This document shows positions 33,401 to 43,248 of a stretch of DNA of 64,000 bases, one piece after another (position 1 is the stretch's first letter; every line of letters starts with the position of its first letter). The notes beneath the pieces were generated by a model. It was given only the letters and a program-made list of their open reading frames with translations. It made no database searches and was not told the origin of the DNA. The DNA lies in the NCBI GenBank assembly GCA_963971575.1, contig OZ020616.1, forward strand, positions 21,247,713-21,311,712, written 5' to 3'. A program made the translations under genes and the position numbers. Origin of the DNA: Liopterus haemorrhoidalis. Its lineage: Eukaryota; Arthropoda; Insecta; Coleoptera; Dytiscidae.

Positions 33401-35603
33401 TGCATTTTGTCGTTAAGCTGTCTGATTTTAAAACTGCGTGATGCGGAAGATAGTAAGCAAGAATTTGGTTACTATCTTTAGAGAGTTTAGTCATATGTCC
33501 TAAGCTCTTGTATTCGTTCAAAAACTGAACATATTGTTGTTTGAGATTTTGATTACCTGTTAATTTACGTTCCATTTGATAAAATCGACTTAATGCGTTT
33601 TTATAAGAAGATCCTAATTGATTTGGAGACTCCCTGAAAGGTATAGATACCACAAATCGTCCATTAGGCTTACGCGCGAAAGTATTTTCAAAATGAGTTT
33701 CGCACTGAATCTCATCATGAGTAAGATTTACCGATTTATTACAAATTTCTTCTAGTTCCCAAAATTTGGATAAATCGTTATGTAATGATTGTAATGATAG
33801 ATTACACTGTAAGCTATCACCGTAATAATTGGTGTTGCATATGCCTGTTACAACCCAGCCAAAGGTAGTGTTTTGTAATATTGGCAGATATTTCCCTAAT
33901 TTAATTCTTTCTGGTTTAAGTGTTTGCCAAAATAACTCTGCACCAAGTAACATATCAATATTACCAGGTTCATTAAAGTTAGGATCTGCTAAGCGTATGT
34001 TATTTGGTATTTGTAATCCTTCAATATTCAAATGTACGTTTGGTAGCTGATTGCTAATTTTTGGCAAAAGAAAACAATCAATTTTTTCTTTAAATTTTGT
34101 ATTATTTGACTGAATTTCAACCTTGCATTTTTCTTGTAAATTTGAGGTCATATTGCCTATACCCATAATGGTCATATTTGTTGATTGTTTAGAGAAACCT
34201 AATTTATTGAAACATGAATAAGATAAGAAGTTTGACTGCGAACCATTATCTAATAATGCCCGACATTTGATTTTGTTTCCATTTTTACCAATCAATGTAA
34301 TGCATACTGTTGATAATAATACTTGCGTATTATTTTGGACATGACTAGTCATAACATTTTGAAAAGATTTTGAAGACGGCTGAATTTCTGAAGTTCTAGG
34401 GCTGTCAAAGTGTAACAAGGTATTGTGGTTCTTGTTACATTTTTTACAATGTCCCGATTTACAATTTGAGCTGGTGTGACCGTCACGAAAGCAATTAATG
34501 CATAATTTTAATTCTTTTATTTTTTCATATCTTAGTTGTGGCGATAAGCTTAGCAAGTCTTTACATTGATACAAAGAGTGATTAGATCTACAAAGTTTAC
34601 ATTGTTGTTCATTTGTGGATAAAAAACTATGCCGCTTACTAGGATTTACTTTACCGGTACGTTTCTCCATTTTCTCTAAAACCTGAGCTTTATTAACTAA
34701 GAAAAGTTCTAAATTTTCGAGTGAAGAACCGTTATTAATTTTTATAAATTCTTCCCATTCTTTTAATGAATTTTTATCTAACTTACTTGTCAGGATAAAA
34801 ATAAGCAGAGCATTTCTTTGCATGGTTTCATCTCCTAATTTCGTTAAAAGTTTTAAATGTTTATTTAACTCGTCTATCATATCACGAAAACCAAGATGAT
34901 CATGTGAATTAGTTTGTTTTAATTCAAAGATAGCCTTTATATGCTCATGTATAAGCATGTCATTGTTGTCAAATCGACTACATAAATTATCCCATACTGC
35001 CATGTAATTATCACTTGATAAATTTGGTTTTTGAATTGCCCTCGCCGCGGACCCAACTAAGGAAGCTTTAAGATAATGAAATTTCTGTACGTTATTTATT
35101 TGTGTATTGTTGTGGATGAGAGATAGAAATAATTCTTTAAATTCTATCCAATCGGTATAAGTACCATCAAATTTTATTAAATCAATTTTGGGTAATTTAA
35201 CCTGACTTTCAACATGTGGTGTGAAAGAATGTGATAGGGTTGAATCTAAATTATCCGTATTTGGATTATAAGAAACGTCTGTGATAATCAATTTAAATTT
35301 AGTTGTAACTGTATGATACAATAACTCAAATTTATCCCGTTCGCTGTATTCATCATTTAATGTATCTTCACTACACGTCTCTTCAATTTTATCTTGTAAT
35401 TCTCTGAACGTTTTTAAAATATCGTTTGCGTCATCTAAGCGCGATTGAATTATAGCAATTTGTTCAGTTGTTAATTGTGTGTCCGATTGTAAAAAGGTAG
35501 ACATTTCTTTATAAAATGCTTCTAATGATGATAAGCGATGTTTAACATTACCGCGTTTTCGGTGTAATGTTTTTAAAGTTTTAATATCTCCGGGATTGAC
35601 CAT
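30468..35603 (-). CDS. BEL/Pao Gag-Pol polyprotein, intact
   Basis: A single frame of ~1711 codons starts at the ATG at 35603 (MVNPGDIKTLKTLHRKRG); the in-frame sequence upstream belongs to the leader. Domains in order are a DUF1759-type Gag (LPKIDLIKFDGTYTDWIEFK), two zinc knuckles (CINCFRDGHTSSNC then CKKCNKNH), a retropepsin-like protease (CRALLDNGSQSNFLS, DNGS in place of DTGS), and reverse transcriptase (FTADISKMFRQIEV and RDFYMDDLSSG with the catalytic Asp pair). Then come the Pao-type A17 region (LAKTFDPLGLLAPAVTLIKI), RNase H (LHGFCDASQKAYGACVYA and YYWTDSQVVLAWI), integrase zinc-binding and core (GTDFAGPFFV, FSDNGKTF, GLWEAGVKSTKHH), and a DUF5641-type C-terminus (VLIKDPHLPPLCWKLGRVVQ). 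No stop or frameshift is present. It would make virus-like particles and reverse transcribe the element. The hAT insertion lies downstream of the stop and does not touch the frame. Confidence 0.96.
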   Translation of the reverse strand: MVNPGDIKTLKTLHRKRGNVKHRLSSLEAFYKEMSTFLQSDTQLTTEQIAIIQSRLDDANDILKTFRELQDKIEETCSEDTLNDEYSERDKFELLYHTVTTKFKLIITDVSYNPNTDNLDSTLSHSFTPHVESQVKLPKIDLIKFDGTYTDWIEFKELFLSLIHNNTQINNVQKFHYLKASLVGSAARAIQKPNLSSDNYMAVWDNLCSRFDNNDMLIHEHIKAIFELKQTNSHDHLGFRDMIDELNKHLKLLTKLGDETMQRNALLIFILTSKLDKNSLKEWEEFIKINNGSSLENLELFLVNKAQVLEKMEKRTGKVNPSKRHSFLSTNEQQCKLCRSNHSLYQCKDLLSLSPQLRYEKIKELKLCINCFRDGHTSSNCKSGHCKKCNKNHNTLLHFDSPRTSEIQPSSKSFQNVMTSHVQNNTQVLLSTVCITLIGKNGNKIKCRALLDNGSQSNFLSYSCFNKLGFSKQSTNMTIMGIGNMTSNLQEKCKVEIQSNNTKFKEKIDCFLLPKISNQLPNVHLNIEGLQIPNNIRLADPNFNEPGNIDMLLGAELFWQTLKPERIKLGKYLPILQNTTFGWVVTGICNTNYYGDSLQCNLSLQSLHNDLSKFWELEEICNKSVNLTHDEIQCETHFENTFARKPNGRFVVSIPFRESPNQLGSSYKNALSRFYQMERKLTGNQNLKQQYVQFLNEYKSLGHMTKLSKDSNQILAYYLPHHAVLKSDSLTTKCRVVFDGSAATDNGRSLNDLQYAGPVVQDDLMSIITRFRQHAYVFTADISKMFRQIEVASSDQRFQRILWRSEPTEKIETYELCTVTYGTKSAPYLATRCLKQLSIENIDRYPKASRIIGRDFYMDDLSSGTDSVEEAKSIIERISDILNTGCFPLTKWCSNNPDVLVNVKDTNQLSHFINIGEISETKLLGLQWKFNNDKLTYHINSITSDTITKRTILSNLAKTFDPLGLLAPAVTLIKIILQELWSLKLDWDDEIPELLKTKWLNFKSNLYRINEISIPRFVFCKDRKVVELHGFCDASQKAYGACVYARCIDNKNKIYVKLFCAKGKVAPLKVQTIPRLELCGAVVLAKLMQKIKSSITINVSCYYWTDSQVVLAWIKNQSKLFHVFVSNRISEIQTLSQIENWHYVNTQENPADLISRGVQPNKLKKSVLWWEGPSWLSQPTDFWPSTVIIPMPEREIPEKKSHINSLFVNQRDDILITKYSSLVKAKRITAYCCRFIKNCKENLKINRNFNALSVTETEHAFMIMIKLSQQGSFEQEIQQLRTNKQLPSKHKLNCLAPLLDSQGILRVGGRIQSSKLAFDRIHPILLKAECNLSKLIMTYEHLRHYHAGPQHLLYISRQRFWIIGGRSLAKSIVRNCITCVKAKPIQINPLMGNLPSSRTQLSYPFINTGTDFAGPFFVREKKGRGQKLFKCYVCVFVCMSTKAIHLETVTDLTTDSFIQTLRRFIARRGLPTDIFSDNGKTFVKASTDLHELGKFIQTSTDLLQTQIGKQGIKWHFIPAYSPNFGGLWEAGVKSTKHHLKRVLSNASVTLEEFMTIITEIEGILNSRPLSPMSSDPNDYQPLSPGHFLIGRPITSIVEPNIVDIPINRLSKYHRIEQIRQHFWNRWYKEYISELQFRYKWKNTDDNIQLNSLVLIKDPHLPPLCWKLGRVVQLHPGQDGVVRVVSIKTPTSVIKRATSQVCVLPINPKNDN

Positions 35604-36063
35604 TGTGTAAAGTATGCAAAATGTTTTACTTCTAAAATGCGACAGAAATATAAGGTATGCAATGTAAGGAAAGATAAGAAATGATCTTTGGACTCTCACC
35701 ACTTTGTTTACTACGAGTGTGAGCGTAATCCCCCTTCCTCGTCCTGCTGCTGAAGCACGCCAACCGCCAATAGGATCGTCCAACGATGTAATCCTCGTTC
35801 TTGGTTTGAAGTTGATAAGCGCGCTCTTTTGTGCAGTTGTATATTTTTGAATGCTTAATACGCACTTGTATTAGTTTCGAATGTTTAATACGCACTTGTA
35901 TTAGTTTGAAATGTTCGATACGCACTTGTACCTGTTTTAAATGTTTTAATACTGACTTGTATTAATTTTGAACGTTCAATACGCACTTGTATTAGCTTGA
36001 ATGTTTAATACGCACTTGTATTAATTTTATATGTTGAATCCGTCTCGTATTGGACCAATTTTA
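35604..36063 (-). repeat. BEL/Pao 5' leader with ~30-bp tandem repeats
   Basis: Between 35850 and 36050 a unit of 29-31 bases containing AATACGCACTTGTATTAGTT recurs about seven times (near 35859, 35890, 35919, 35948, 35980, 36009 and 36036), with an internal AATAC...GTATT inverted pair. The last, diverged unit runs into the primer-binding region (ATTGGTCCAATACGAGACGG on the minus strand) just after the 5' LTR. The leader is otherwise non-coding. Confidence 0.75.
36045..36063 (-). other. Putative primer-binding site of the BEL/Pao element
   Basis: On the minus strand the sequence after the 5' LTR is TAAAATTGGTCCAATACGAG. TGGTCC... would pair with a tRNA 3' CCA end. I cannot say which tRNA. 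Confidence 0.45.
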
Positions 36064-36259
36064 TGTTTATATTTTTTCATTGAAATGAATTATTTTGATA
36101 TTAGTGGACTGTATTGAGGTTTCAAGAAAAAACAAAAAACACAACATTCTTTTGAGAAAGTTTAATACATTCTGTCGTTCGTCCTTCGACACATTTCCCC
36201 CACTCCTTGCGAGGTACAATCGAGTGCATAATGCACTAACTAGTAAAATAAATTGTACA
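36064..36259 (-). repeat. BEL/Pao 5' LTR
   Basis: Appears identical to the 3' LTR over all 196 bases. TG...CA ends. The 5-base duplication GTTGC follows at 36260-36264. Confidence 0.93.
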
Positions 36260-36264
36260 GTTGC

Positions 36265-37645
36265 TGATACCGTTTGTTCATCTATTTTTGATCCGTCTGT
36301 ATATATTTCTATTGCGTCGAAGTACTCATTTCGTATTTCGTGGTAAGCTGGCTTATATATATCAGGGCTGGTTTGGTGTTTAGGATATTTTGTTAGGGTT
36401 AGGTCAATCTGTGGAGAGAGTAGCGTTCATGGTAGGGATTTATTATGATACGTTTCTTTTATTTTGTGAATGGTAATGTTATAATGTTGGGTTAATTTGC
36501 AGATATGTTTTTGAAGAGGAGTTTTGTCTAGGAGTTTTTGGTTGTTAGTTGTGTTTTGGTATATATATTTGTAGGCAGGGTTTGTAGATTTTTTTGCAAC
36601 AATTGTTACGTAATTTAGAATTACTTGGTTGTGGTGGTGTAATAAAGGAATAACTCCGGCTTCGCAGAGAAGGCTATTTATCGGGCTAGTTCTCAGGGCT
36701 CCTGTAGAAATTCTTATCACAGTGTTTTGTATAGTTTCCAATCCACGTATATTAGTATTTTTTGCTGTTGCGTAGACTATACTTCCATAATCCAGTTTGG
36801 ATTGTATCTTAGTTGTATATATCCTAAGTAGATTTTCCTTTTGTGATCCCCATTTACCATGTCCTAAGGTTTTCAGTAAGTTCATTCTTTGCATGCATTC
36901 TTTTTTAAGTTTTTTTATGTGTGGTACCCAGGTTAGTTTTTTATCGAATGTCACTCCTAGAAATTTTATATTATCGACAAAGTTTATATATTGGTTATCT
37001 AGTCGTAATCCATAGTTAAATGTTGGGGTGTGTAGTTTTGTTAAGTGGATTGCGTTTGTTTCTGGGACGGAGAAGCTAAATCCTGTATGTTTAGTCCAAT
37101 TTTCTAGATTTTTTATTGTTTTTTGTAGGATTATTTTCAGTTGTTTAAGGTTTTTGTTTTTTGCATATATTACCAGGTCATCTGCGACATAAGCTATTAA
37201 TTTTGTTTATGGCTATTAGAAAGAGAGTTACACTAAGAATTTCGCCCTGTACACCATTTTCTTGGATTTGTTCATTTGAGTAGCATCCATTTGTTCTGAC
37301 TTTAAATTTTCTTTTTCAAGGAAGTTATTCGTGTATTTTAAGATGTTTCCGTCAATTTTGTATTCTTTTATGGTTGTGTCGTATGCTCTCGTTAGATCGA
37401 ACAATGTAGCGATTAGATGTTGTTTATGCTTGAATGCATATTCTATTTCCGTTTTTAGGCAGACTAATTGATCTATTGTTGAACGTTCTCTTTGGAATCC
37501 GCTTTGTGAGTTGTTTAGTAAATTGTTTCTTTCTAGATGCTATATTAGCCTATTATTCAATATTTTCTGTAATATTTTACTTAAACAATTTACTAGTGAA
37601 ATAGGGCGATAGTTATTGTTGTCTATTTTCGATTTGTTTGGTATC
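36265..37645 (-). pseudogene. I-like LINE, reverse transcriptase and start of RNase H
   Basis: Minus-strand reading from 37645: KSKIDNNNYRPISLVNCLSK (RT 2), SGFQRERSTIDQLVCLKTEI, ATLFDLTRAYDTT (RT 3, catalytic Asp), a broken RT 4 region, and AYVADDLVIYAKNKNLKQLK (RT 5, with VADD where YADD or FADD is usual). Then an unbroken 175-codon stretch (36954-36427) starts VTFDKKLTWVPHIKKLKKEC and covers the thumb, with QSKLDYGSIVYATA. RNase H begins AIEIYTDGSKIDEQTVSAT and continues at 26489. The element is 5'-truncated and has several frame breaks. It inserted into repeat B. Confidence 0.85.
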
Positions 37646-37990
37646 AAAAAGTTTTTGATAATCATTTTTATTCGTTATTTGAGTATTGAATTTGACTGCA
37701 TTTAATTTTTAAAACTAAATTTGAATAATTTGTGAAAATTTCATCACAATAAAAATAATTTACAAAATCTCAGTGATTTTTTTTGCATTTGTTTCGTAAC
37801 TAAGTCTTCATTAAATTTAATATATTGATAAATAGCTTTTTTCAATTTCAAAAAGGTATTTCCCACTATTAACAATATGTTATTTGTTTTATATGTATTT
37901 CACTGCTAAAAATGATTGATTCTTGTTAAATATATTAAAAACAAAAAAAGCTAAACTAATTCAAACAATAGGTTGAATCATTGCATATAA
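37646..37990 (+). repeat. Repeat B, right part
   Basis: It matches 63045-63362 in order: TTTTTGATAA-CA-TTTTTAT, TTTCATCACAATAAAA, GCATTTG-TTCGTA-CTA, TTAACAATATGTTATTTGTT, AACTAATTCAAACAATAGG. Together with 25590-25705 it forms one copy of repeat B split by the LINE. Confidence 0.7.
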
Positions 37991-38640
37991 CAGTAGGCTC
38001 CATGAATACCTGAACTGGATTCTACACTGGTAAAATTTATTTATTATATTCTTAATTTCTGGCAAGTTTTTTGAAACAAGAACTTGTTTATTACCTTTTT
38101 GGCTAAAATCGTGTTAAAAGATAGGAACTTTAAAAAACTACTTTTCATTTCTTAATCAACGTTTTAATGGCTTTCTTTTGATACCACACAATAAGTTTTT
38201 AAAAATAATTACTTTTTTCAGTAACACAAAAAAATTGATGTGTAGTGTGAATTTTAACACATTTCATGGTTCGCAGGTATTTAGTAAGTGAATGATGATT
38301 ATTTGGGATACCAAAACAAATTTTATGTTAATATATTTTTTTTGTTAATTTTAATTCGAATGCCAAATACCATTATTTAAGGTTTCTAAATATGTGCAGT
38401 ATTTTTTTTATATGGCAAGGTTCATTAAGATTTTGAAAATTGCCCCTATGGCTTCCAATGGTTATTTTAAGTCATAACTCTGCCCCTCTGATTTCGTGTA
38501 TTCAATTTTAACAATTTCCACTGGTTATTAAATTTACGCTTTTAAAAATTAAATGCAACATTTGCCCAAATATAACTAGAATTTTGAAAAAAATAATTTA
38601 AACAAAATAAATATGCAAAAAAAAAACAGAAAATATAAAA
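37991..38640. other. Non-coding; partial repeat-B start near 38240
   Basis: No gene is seen. GATGTGTAGTGTGAATTTTA (38237) and the following bases resemble the first ~60 bases of repeat B. Otherwise AT-rich sequence. Confidence 0.4.
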
Positions 38641-38649
38641 TTGTCTCGA

Positions 38650-38722
38650 GGCCGGTAGCGAATCCTAGTTTACAAGTTAAAACGCGAGAATGCTAACCAT
38701 TACACTCTGGAAGCAAGCTGCT
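38650..38722 (-). repeat. tRNA-like (SINE-type) sequence
   Basis: On the minus strand it reads GCTTCCAGAGTGTAATGGTT AGCATTCTCGCG..., then CTAGGATTCGCTACCGG. The first part looks like a tRNA D-arm with A box and the second like a T-arm with B box (GATTCGCTACC for GGTTCGAnTCC). The anticodon stem does not pair well, so I read it as a tRNA-derived repeat and not a functional tRNA. Confidence 0.45.
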
Positions 38723-38804
38723 CTACTGTGTTACATAAGTTATTAAATATTTTACATGATCAAGCAAAAAAAAAAAATGCGTTATTTTCCGAAAACATAA
38801 TCTA

Positions 38805-39740
38805 ATCAAAAATTCCTGTTGTACTATTCCGGTTCACACAAATGTACATTACTTAGAATTTATTCAGATTTTTAGTTTAAACCATCTGGGCTACAGGATG
38901 TGGGACGCACGTGGTTTTTTGCACAATATTGGCAAAGGTAGCCCAAAAATAATTTATTTTGCAAAAATAAAATTTTGATCGTTAATCCAAGTACTCAGAA
39001 TTAAAAAAGTATATATTTTTTTTTCGATGAGCAGATATTTGTTTATATTTTTAGGGGGATATGTTTTTTTGATGTTTTAGTATTTTTCCTATGTGCGGGT
39101 TAAGAGTTGTATAAGCATGTCAAATTTCAACTATCTAGGTTTAGCCGTTTGGCTACAATTTTTACCAGACAGATAGACAGACAGACAGAGAGACGACAAA
39201 ATGCTAGTATAAGGGTTTTTTGGTCATACCTACAAAACCCTAAAATCGACATTTTTCGGTCAAGTTTTAAACTATCAAAAATTCCTGTTGAACTATTCCC
39301 GTTCTCATCATTGTACACTATTGAGAATTTTTTCTGATTTTTAAATCAACCCCTCTGGAAAATAGGGTTCGAGACAAAAGTTTTTTGACATAATTTTGGC
39401 GAAAATCCCATAAAAAAATGATTTTATCAAAATAAAAATTAGTTTGTTTACGCTTTAAGAAATTTTATGTGCTACTCCACTCAAAATTTAAAAAAATATA
39501 TTTTTTCATTAAATACATATTTGTTTATATTTATACCGTGATTTTTTAAATTCATTATATTTTTCTTATATGTGGGTCAAAGAGTTGTACAAGCAAGCCA
39601 AATTTCAACATTCTATATTCAGTCGGTTGTGTACAATTTCTACCGTACAGACAGACAGGCAGACACATGAGTGACGTTGTAAGGGTTTTTTGGTGGTCAT
39701 ACTTACAAAACCATAAAAAGTGATAGCTTTTTAGACATAT
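38805..39740. repeat. Repeat C, tandem dimer of ~465 bp
   Basis: Two head-to-tail copies (about 38805-39270 and 39271-39740) share ATCAAAAATTCCTGTTG-ACT, the CAAATTTCAAC-TTCTA box, ACAATTT-TACC-ACAGACAG and AAGGGTTTTTTGG-CATAC. A shorter third copy is at about 51400-51600. Each contains a CAGA microsatellite. The open frames on either strand are by-products. Confidence 0.6.
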
Positions 39741-39899
39741 TTTTGATTGTATTCGTGCCAAAATCTTTTACGACCCATGGTGACTTACAGTATTGTATTT
39801 ATTAAAAAATTAACTGTAAAAACTCGTAAATATTAAAAACAAAATAAAGTATTAAACGAGAGTTAATGCGCACACTTAAGTCACTGCTCGAAACTGAGC

Positions 39900-40033
39900 C
39901 ATTCAACAGACGATCAGCTGACTCGGACGAATATTGACTTTTCGGATTAATATCCAATAAAAATTTCAACAAAAAACAGGAAGAATATAAAAAAAGACGA
40001 ATATTGGCGTGGACGAATATCGGAGTTCCACTG
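39900..40033 (-). repeat. Possible pogo/Tigger-like transposon end
   Basis: Read on the minus strand the sequence from 40033 is CAGTGGAACTCCGATATTCG followed by TCC, preceded by TA. Related GGACGAATATTG boxes lie at 39930-40010. CAGTGGAAC-TCGAT ends are typical of pogo-type elements. The opposite end is not found. Confidence 0.35.
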
Positions 40034-40035
40034 TA

Positions 40036-41342
40036 CTATGGTGTTATTTAGCATATTAGCATATTACGATACACTTTATCATTTCCAAAATTTTTATTCA
40101 AAACTGAAATCTAAATAAGTAGTTGATAGTTATACGTTTTGAAATCCAAGCAATTATTTAATAAGTGTTTGTTAACATTTAGCTCGTATTAAGGTTTTTA
40201 AAGAAAAACTTGAATAACGAAATTTCAGTATTTATACGCTTAAAGTCATATTGAAATAGTTTGAATGAGATTTATAGTAATTTATATGTTGAAAAACACT
40301 AACTTTATTAAAAGAGAGAATTCTCAAAATTATCAATATATTCCGACCTACCAATTTTATGTCTGAAATAGAAAATTCTGTTTTTCGTCGCATTCATAGA
40401 TGCTAAATTATGTAAATGTAGTAAAATTGTATAAATCATTTATATATCTTCACTATATGCAAACAATCAATGATAAAACTTATTAGGTTAGGTTTAGTTA
40501 GCAAAAATTTAAGACAGAAAAAACTTAAACTTGCTAGACGTATATGAACTCATACGGAATTTTTACCTGTTTCCAATGAGATTTATAGTATACGTATTTT
40601 GAAAAATATTATACTTCATAAATAGTTTCAAAAATATCAGTTATATTCGGACGTTTCTCGTGTGAAAAACGGGTATTTCTCTGCCAACTACAGATGCATG
40701 AATGATTACTATTGGCTCCCCACTCTTACGACCGTGCCTTCTCGTTTATAACGTTAGAATATAATTCATTCTAAATATACAAGCCTAGTTTTGGTGGACT
40801 AATACGGAACATTAACCGATAATCAAAACGATAGAATCATAAAATAAATTTGATATCTTTCCAAAAATTATTTTTGCACTGTTCCTTTATGTGTTGTACC
40901 AATTCACATTAGCCCATTTTTTATTTGTTTATTTATTTTGTTCATTTTTTTAAACTAACTAAAATTATAAGTTGAGAAACAACATTATTGAAAATATTAT
41001 GTAACTAAAATTGCATCTAAATATCACATTTCTCTCGGGTTCTGTGAACTCCGCAGAATAAATAGGATATACCACGACGAAATTAGGGTCGGGTGCCTCG
41101 AGTTTTTCATATTTTATATTAGGGTACCGTCAACTAAAAATGTTGAAAACTACTTGGATTTCTTCCTTTCAAATACAAATCCCTAAAAATTGGTAAATAA
41201 TTAAGGTAAAGAGCGGCAATAAGATTTATATACAAAGGTTTTACTTTATAATTCTGCGGCGGCCCTGGTAAAACATACCTGTTTTTTTCAAATATTATTT
41301 AAAAACTCTTCTTCTCCGATAAACAATATGAATCTTTCACGT
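40036..41342. other. Non-coding AT-rich stretch
   Basis: No gene, RNA or paired repeat recognised. Local duplications such as AATGAGATTTATAGTA (40265, 40577) followed by GAAAAA-TAT-CTT hint at an old repeat pair (about 40200-40400 and 40540-40700). Confidence 0.35.
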
Positions 41343-41584
41343 TTAATTGATGTTATATTTCAGTATTGCATTGGCATCACTAGGTCTTCTTGATAACGTC
41401 CCTCTTTTAGTTGTCATTAATTGTGGATTAAGGTTAAGTGGAGGGAGATTTGGGTGCTCAATACGTGTAGGAGATGATACTCTTGGCCTTGGTGGCGGGG
41501 GGAGTCTGCGTAAGGTGCTTATACACCTCATATCCTGCCCATAACCCAACTGCATCAATGGAGTAGGTTCCTCGTAATCGTAAT
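41343..41584 (-). CDS. Host membrane protein, last coding exon (cytoplasmic tail)
   Basis: The exon follows an acceptor GGTTTTACAG on the minus strand and begins AT, which completes the codon left open by the G at the end of the exon at 51933. This gives [19 protein letters not shown] second acceptor nine bases upstream (TTTTGTAG) is also phase-compatible. The product continues with [16 protein letters not shown] (an SH3/EVH1-type proline run) and ends at a stop at 41343-41345 after about 79 codons. It is the C-terminus of the single-pass membrane protein whose other exons are at 51933-52221 and 62510-62897. I do not recognise the gene. Confidence 0.75.
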
Positions 41585-42989
41585 CTGTAAAACCTACAAA
41601 ATTTTGATAGATTAATAATAACACATAGTATTTATATTGAATGTAGTTAGTTTTAAAAATAATAAAATATCATTATTAGTTAGGCCAACTATCAGCTAAA
41701 ATTGATGTGAAATGCGAATTTTCATACCTTTAAGGGCAGGTGTAATTTTTCTTTCAATGTGAAATAATGTTTTACAAAATTCAGACTTTTAGTTCAATAT
41801 TTAGGCATATAGATAACACTAGTATCTAGTTTTGTGTCTTATAATTTATGCCACAGCGTCAACAAGCTAACGCATAATTTCAAATAATTTCCAACTTCAT
41901 AATATTTTCCTTCCATAATCAGCCTGTATAACACATTTAATGAAATAGATTTATACGAGTACATTATTTATATATTACATAGTAAAAGCACCAAACAGTA
42001 AGCTACCCAGCTTATTCGTTTTGAAAATAATGGCCTCCAAAGTTGGGCTTAAATTTGCAAATCAGGCTTTATTTGTCCAGTTTCACCCCTTATTCAGCAA
42101 AAAAGCAATACTTTTTGGATTCTTAGCATGCTCTTTTCTGCATCACAGAAAAAAGAGAAACTTGAATGTCCATTTTCAGATAAACAGCTGCTTTGGTTGT
42201 CAAGTGTCAGACAGTGAGACTTTGTATAATTTCCGATCGCTCAAATGCGTTGCCGATAGATATTCAAACAAAAGACCATATCTCACTAGATATTTCATGT
42301 AACGACCTGAAATTTTGCAAAAGTTCATCTCTAACATTGATCTACAACCAGTTAAAATTTCAGCCTAGTGAAATGATTTTCACATCAGAAGGCAACAGGA
42401 TGAATGTTTCTTTGGAGGAAATTTGAGCTTTGCCAGGACCTTCTAAAGAAAATAAGAGTCTAAAAAAGTTCATATGATGAAAAAATTGATAAACAAATTT
42501 ACGATGGTGATAATTATAGCTTTTTGGCCGATAAAAGCATCGTAGGTAAAGAATTGGGTAAAAGTAATGAACTTGTGGTACAGATACACAATGTGCCGTG
42601 AGTGGGACAATGTTGAATGTTCCGGTGCCAACAAAAAATATACCTATATATGTGATTTTTGTTGTCAGACGTAATTAACATATTAGACCCTATTCGGTGA
42701 ATATAGGGGATTTTTGCACTTGTTTTAGTTTTTTTTGAAGAAAATTTATATTCTTAAAAATAAAGTATTTTTTCTTTTATCTATTTTAGTCGTGTTTCCC
42801 GATAATAAAATAATCATAGGGAGTTTTTCAAAGAGGGCGCATATTCGAAGCGCGTGATCTCCGACAGAGGTTTGGAAAATAGGTAATTTACTAACAAATA
42901 CTTGTAATATTATATTTTTAGTATACCAATTTAGTATAATTATTGATAGCAATTATTTGTACAAAGAGAGGCAAAACATATTTTAACAT
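41585..42989. other. Intron sequence with weak transposon traces
   Basis: A partial repeat-B start is near 41700. The overlapping frames 42021-42302 and 42193-42426 have no recognised motif. At 42580-42672 the translation CREWDNVECSGANKKYTYIC followed by DFCC resembles the cysteine-rich C-terminus of some piggyBac transposases, but this is weak and unsupported by a neighbouring catalytic domain. Confidence 0.3.
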
Positions 42990-43248
42990 ATTTGGAGGAG
43001 AAAAACATCGAATTAATGTCTCATTGTCCGTATTCCCTTGATTTGTCCCCTAACAACTTTTTTTTGTTCCCCAATGTCAAACAAAAAATGCGTGGGCAGC
43101 GATTTTCATCACCTCAAGAAGCCGTTGAAGCCTTCGAAAACCATGTTTTTGAGATACCAACTTCAGAGTGGAGAAAATGTTTCGAGAATTGGCTTGAATG
43201 CATGCAAATGTGTATAAATCTTAAAGGCGAATATTTTGAAAGGCAATA
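42990..43248 (+). pseudogene. mariner transposase C-terminal relic
   Basis: The frame reads IELMSHCPYSLDLSPNNFFL then KMRGQRFSSPQEAVEAFENH, FEIPTSEWRKCFENWLECMQ and CINLKGEYFERQ with a natural stop. This is the mariner C-terminal third, including the YSPDLAPNDFFLF catalytic-Asp block (third D of DD34D, here within SLDLSPNNFF). The 85 codons are undamaged but the first two thirds are absent. It is a different mariner from the relic at 20085. Confidence 0.85.

Larger units (their letters stand above)
26495..36259 (-). mobile_element. BEL/Pao LTR retrotransposon, full length, carrying a hAT insertion
   Basis: Two 196-bp LTRs (26495-26690, 36064-36259) appear identical, begin TG and end CA, and are flanked by the 5-base duplication GTTGC (26490-26494, 36260-36264). 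On the minus strand the order is 5' LTR (36064-36259), leader with tandem repeats, one intact Gag-Pol frame (35603-30468), a hAT element (30394-26785), a purine-rich tract and the 3' LTR. Identical LTRs mean recent insertion. The target is the RNase H gene of an I-like LINE, which reads continuously once the element and one duplication are removed. No env-like frame is visible. Confidence 0.95.

Noticed and set aside
35632..35925. 97-codon minus-strand frame with repeated peptide units upstream of the BEL/Pao polyprotein
   Set aside because: It reads the leader minisatellite in a different frame and lacks a BEL/Pao accessory-protein motif.
38650..38722. Functional tRNA gene
   Set aside because: Anticodon and acceptor stems do not pair well; better explained as tRNA-derived repeat.
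40484..40500. TTAGG insect telomere repeat
   Set aside because: Only two adjacent units (TTAGGTTAGG) in AT-rich DNA.
42021..42426. Two overlapping plus-strand frames as a possible gene
   Set aside because: Overlapping frames, no conserved residues, no start context; at best an unrecognised transposon remnant.
42580..42672. Cysteine-rich piggyBac C-terminus
   Set aside because: Only four Cys in a loose pattern and no catalytic domain or TTAA-flanked ends nearby.
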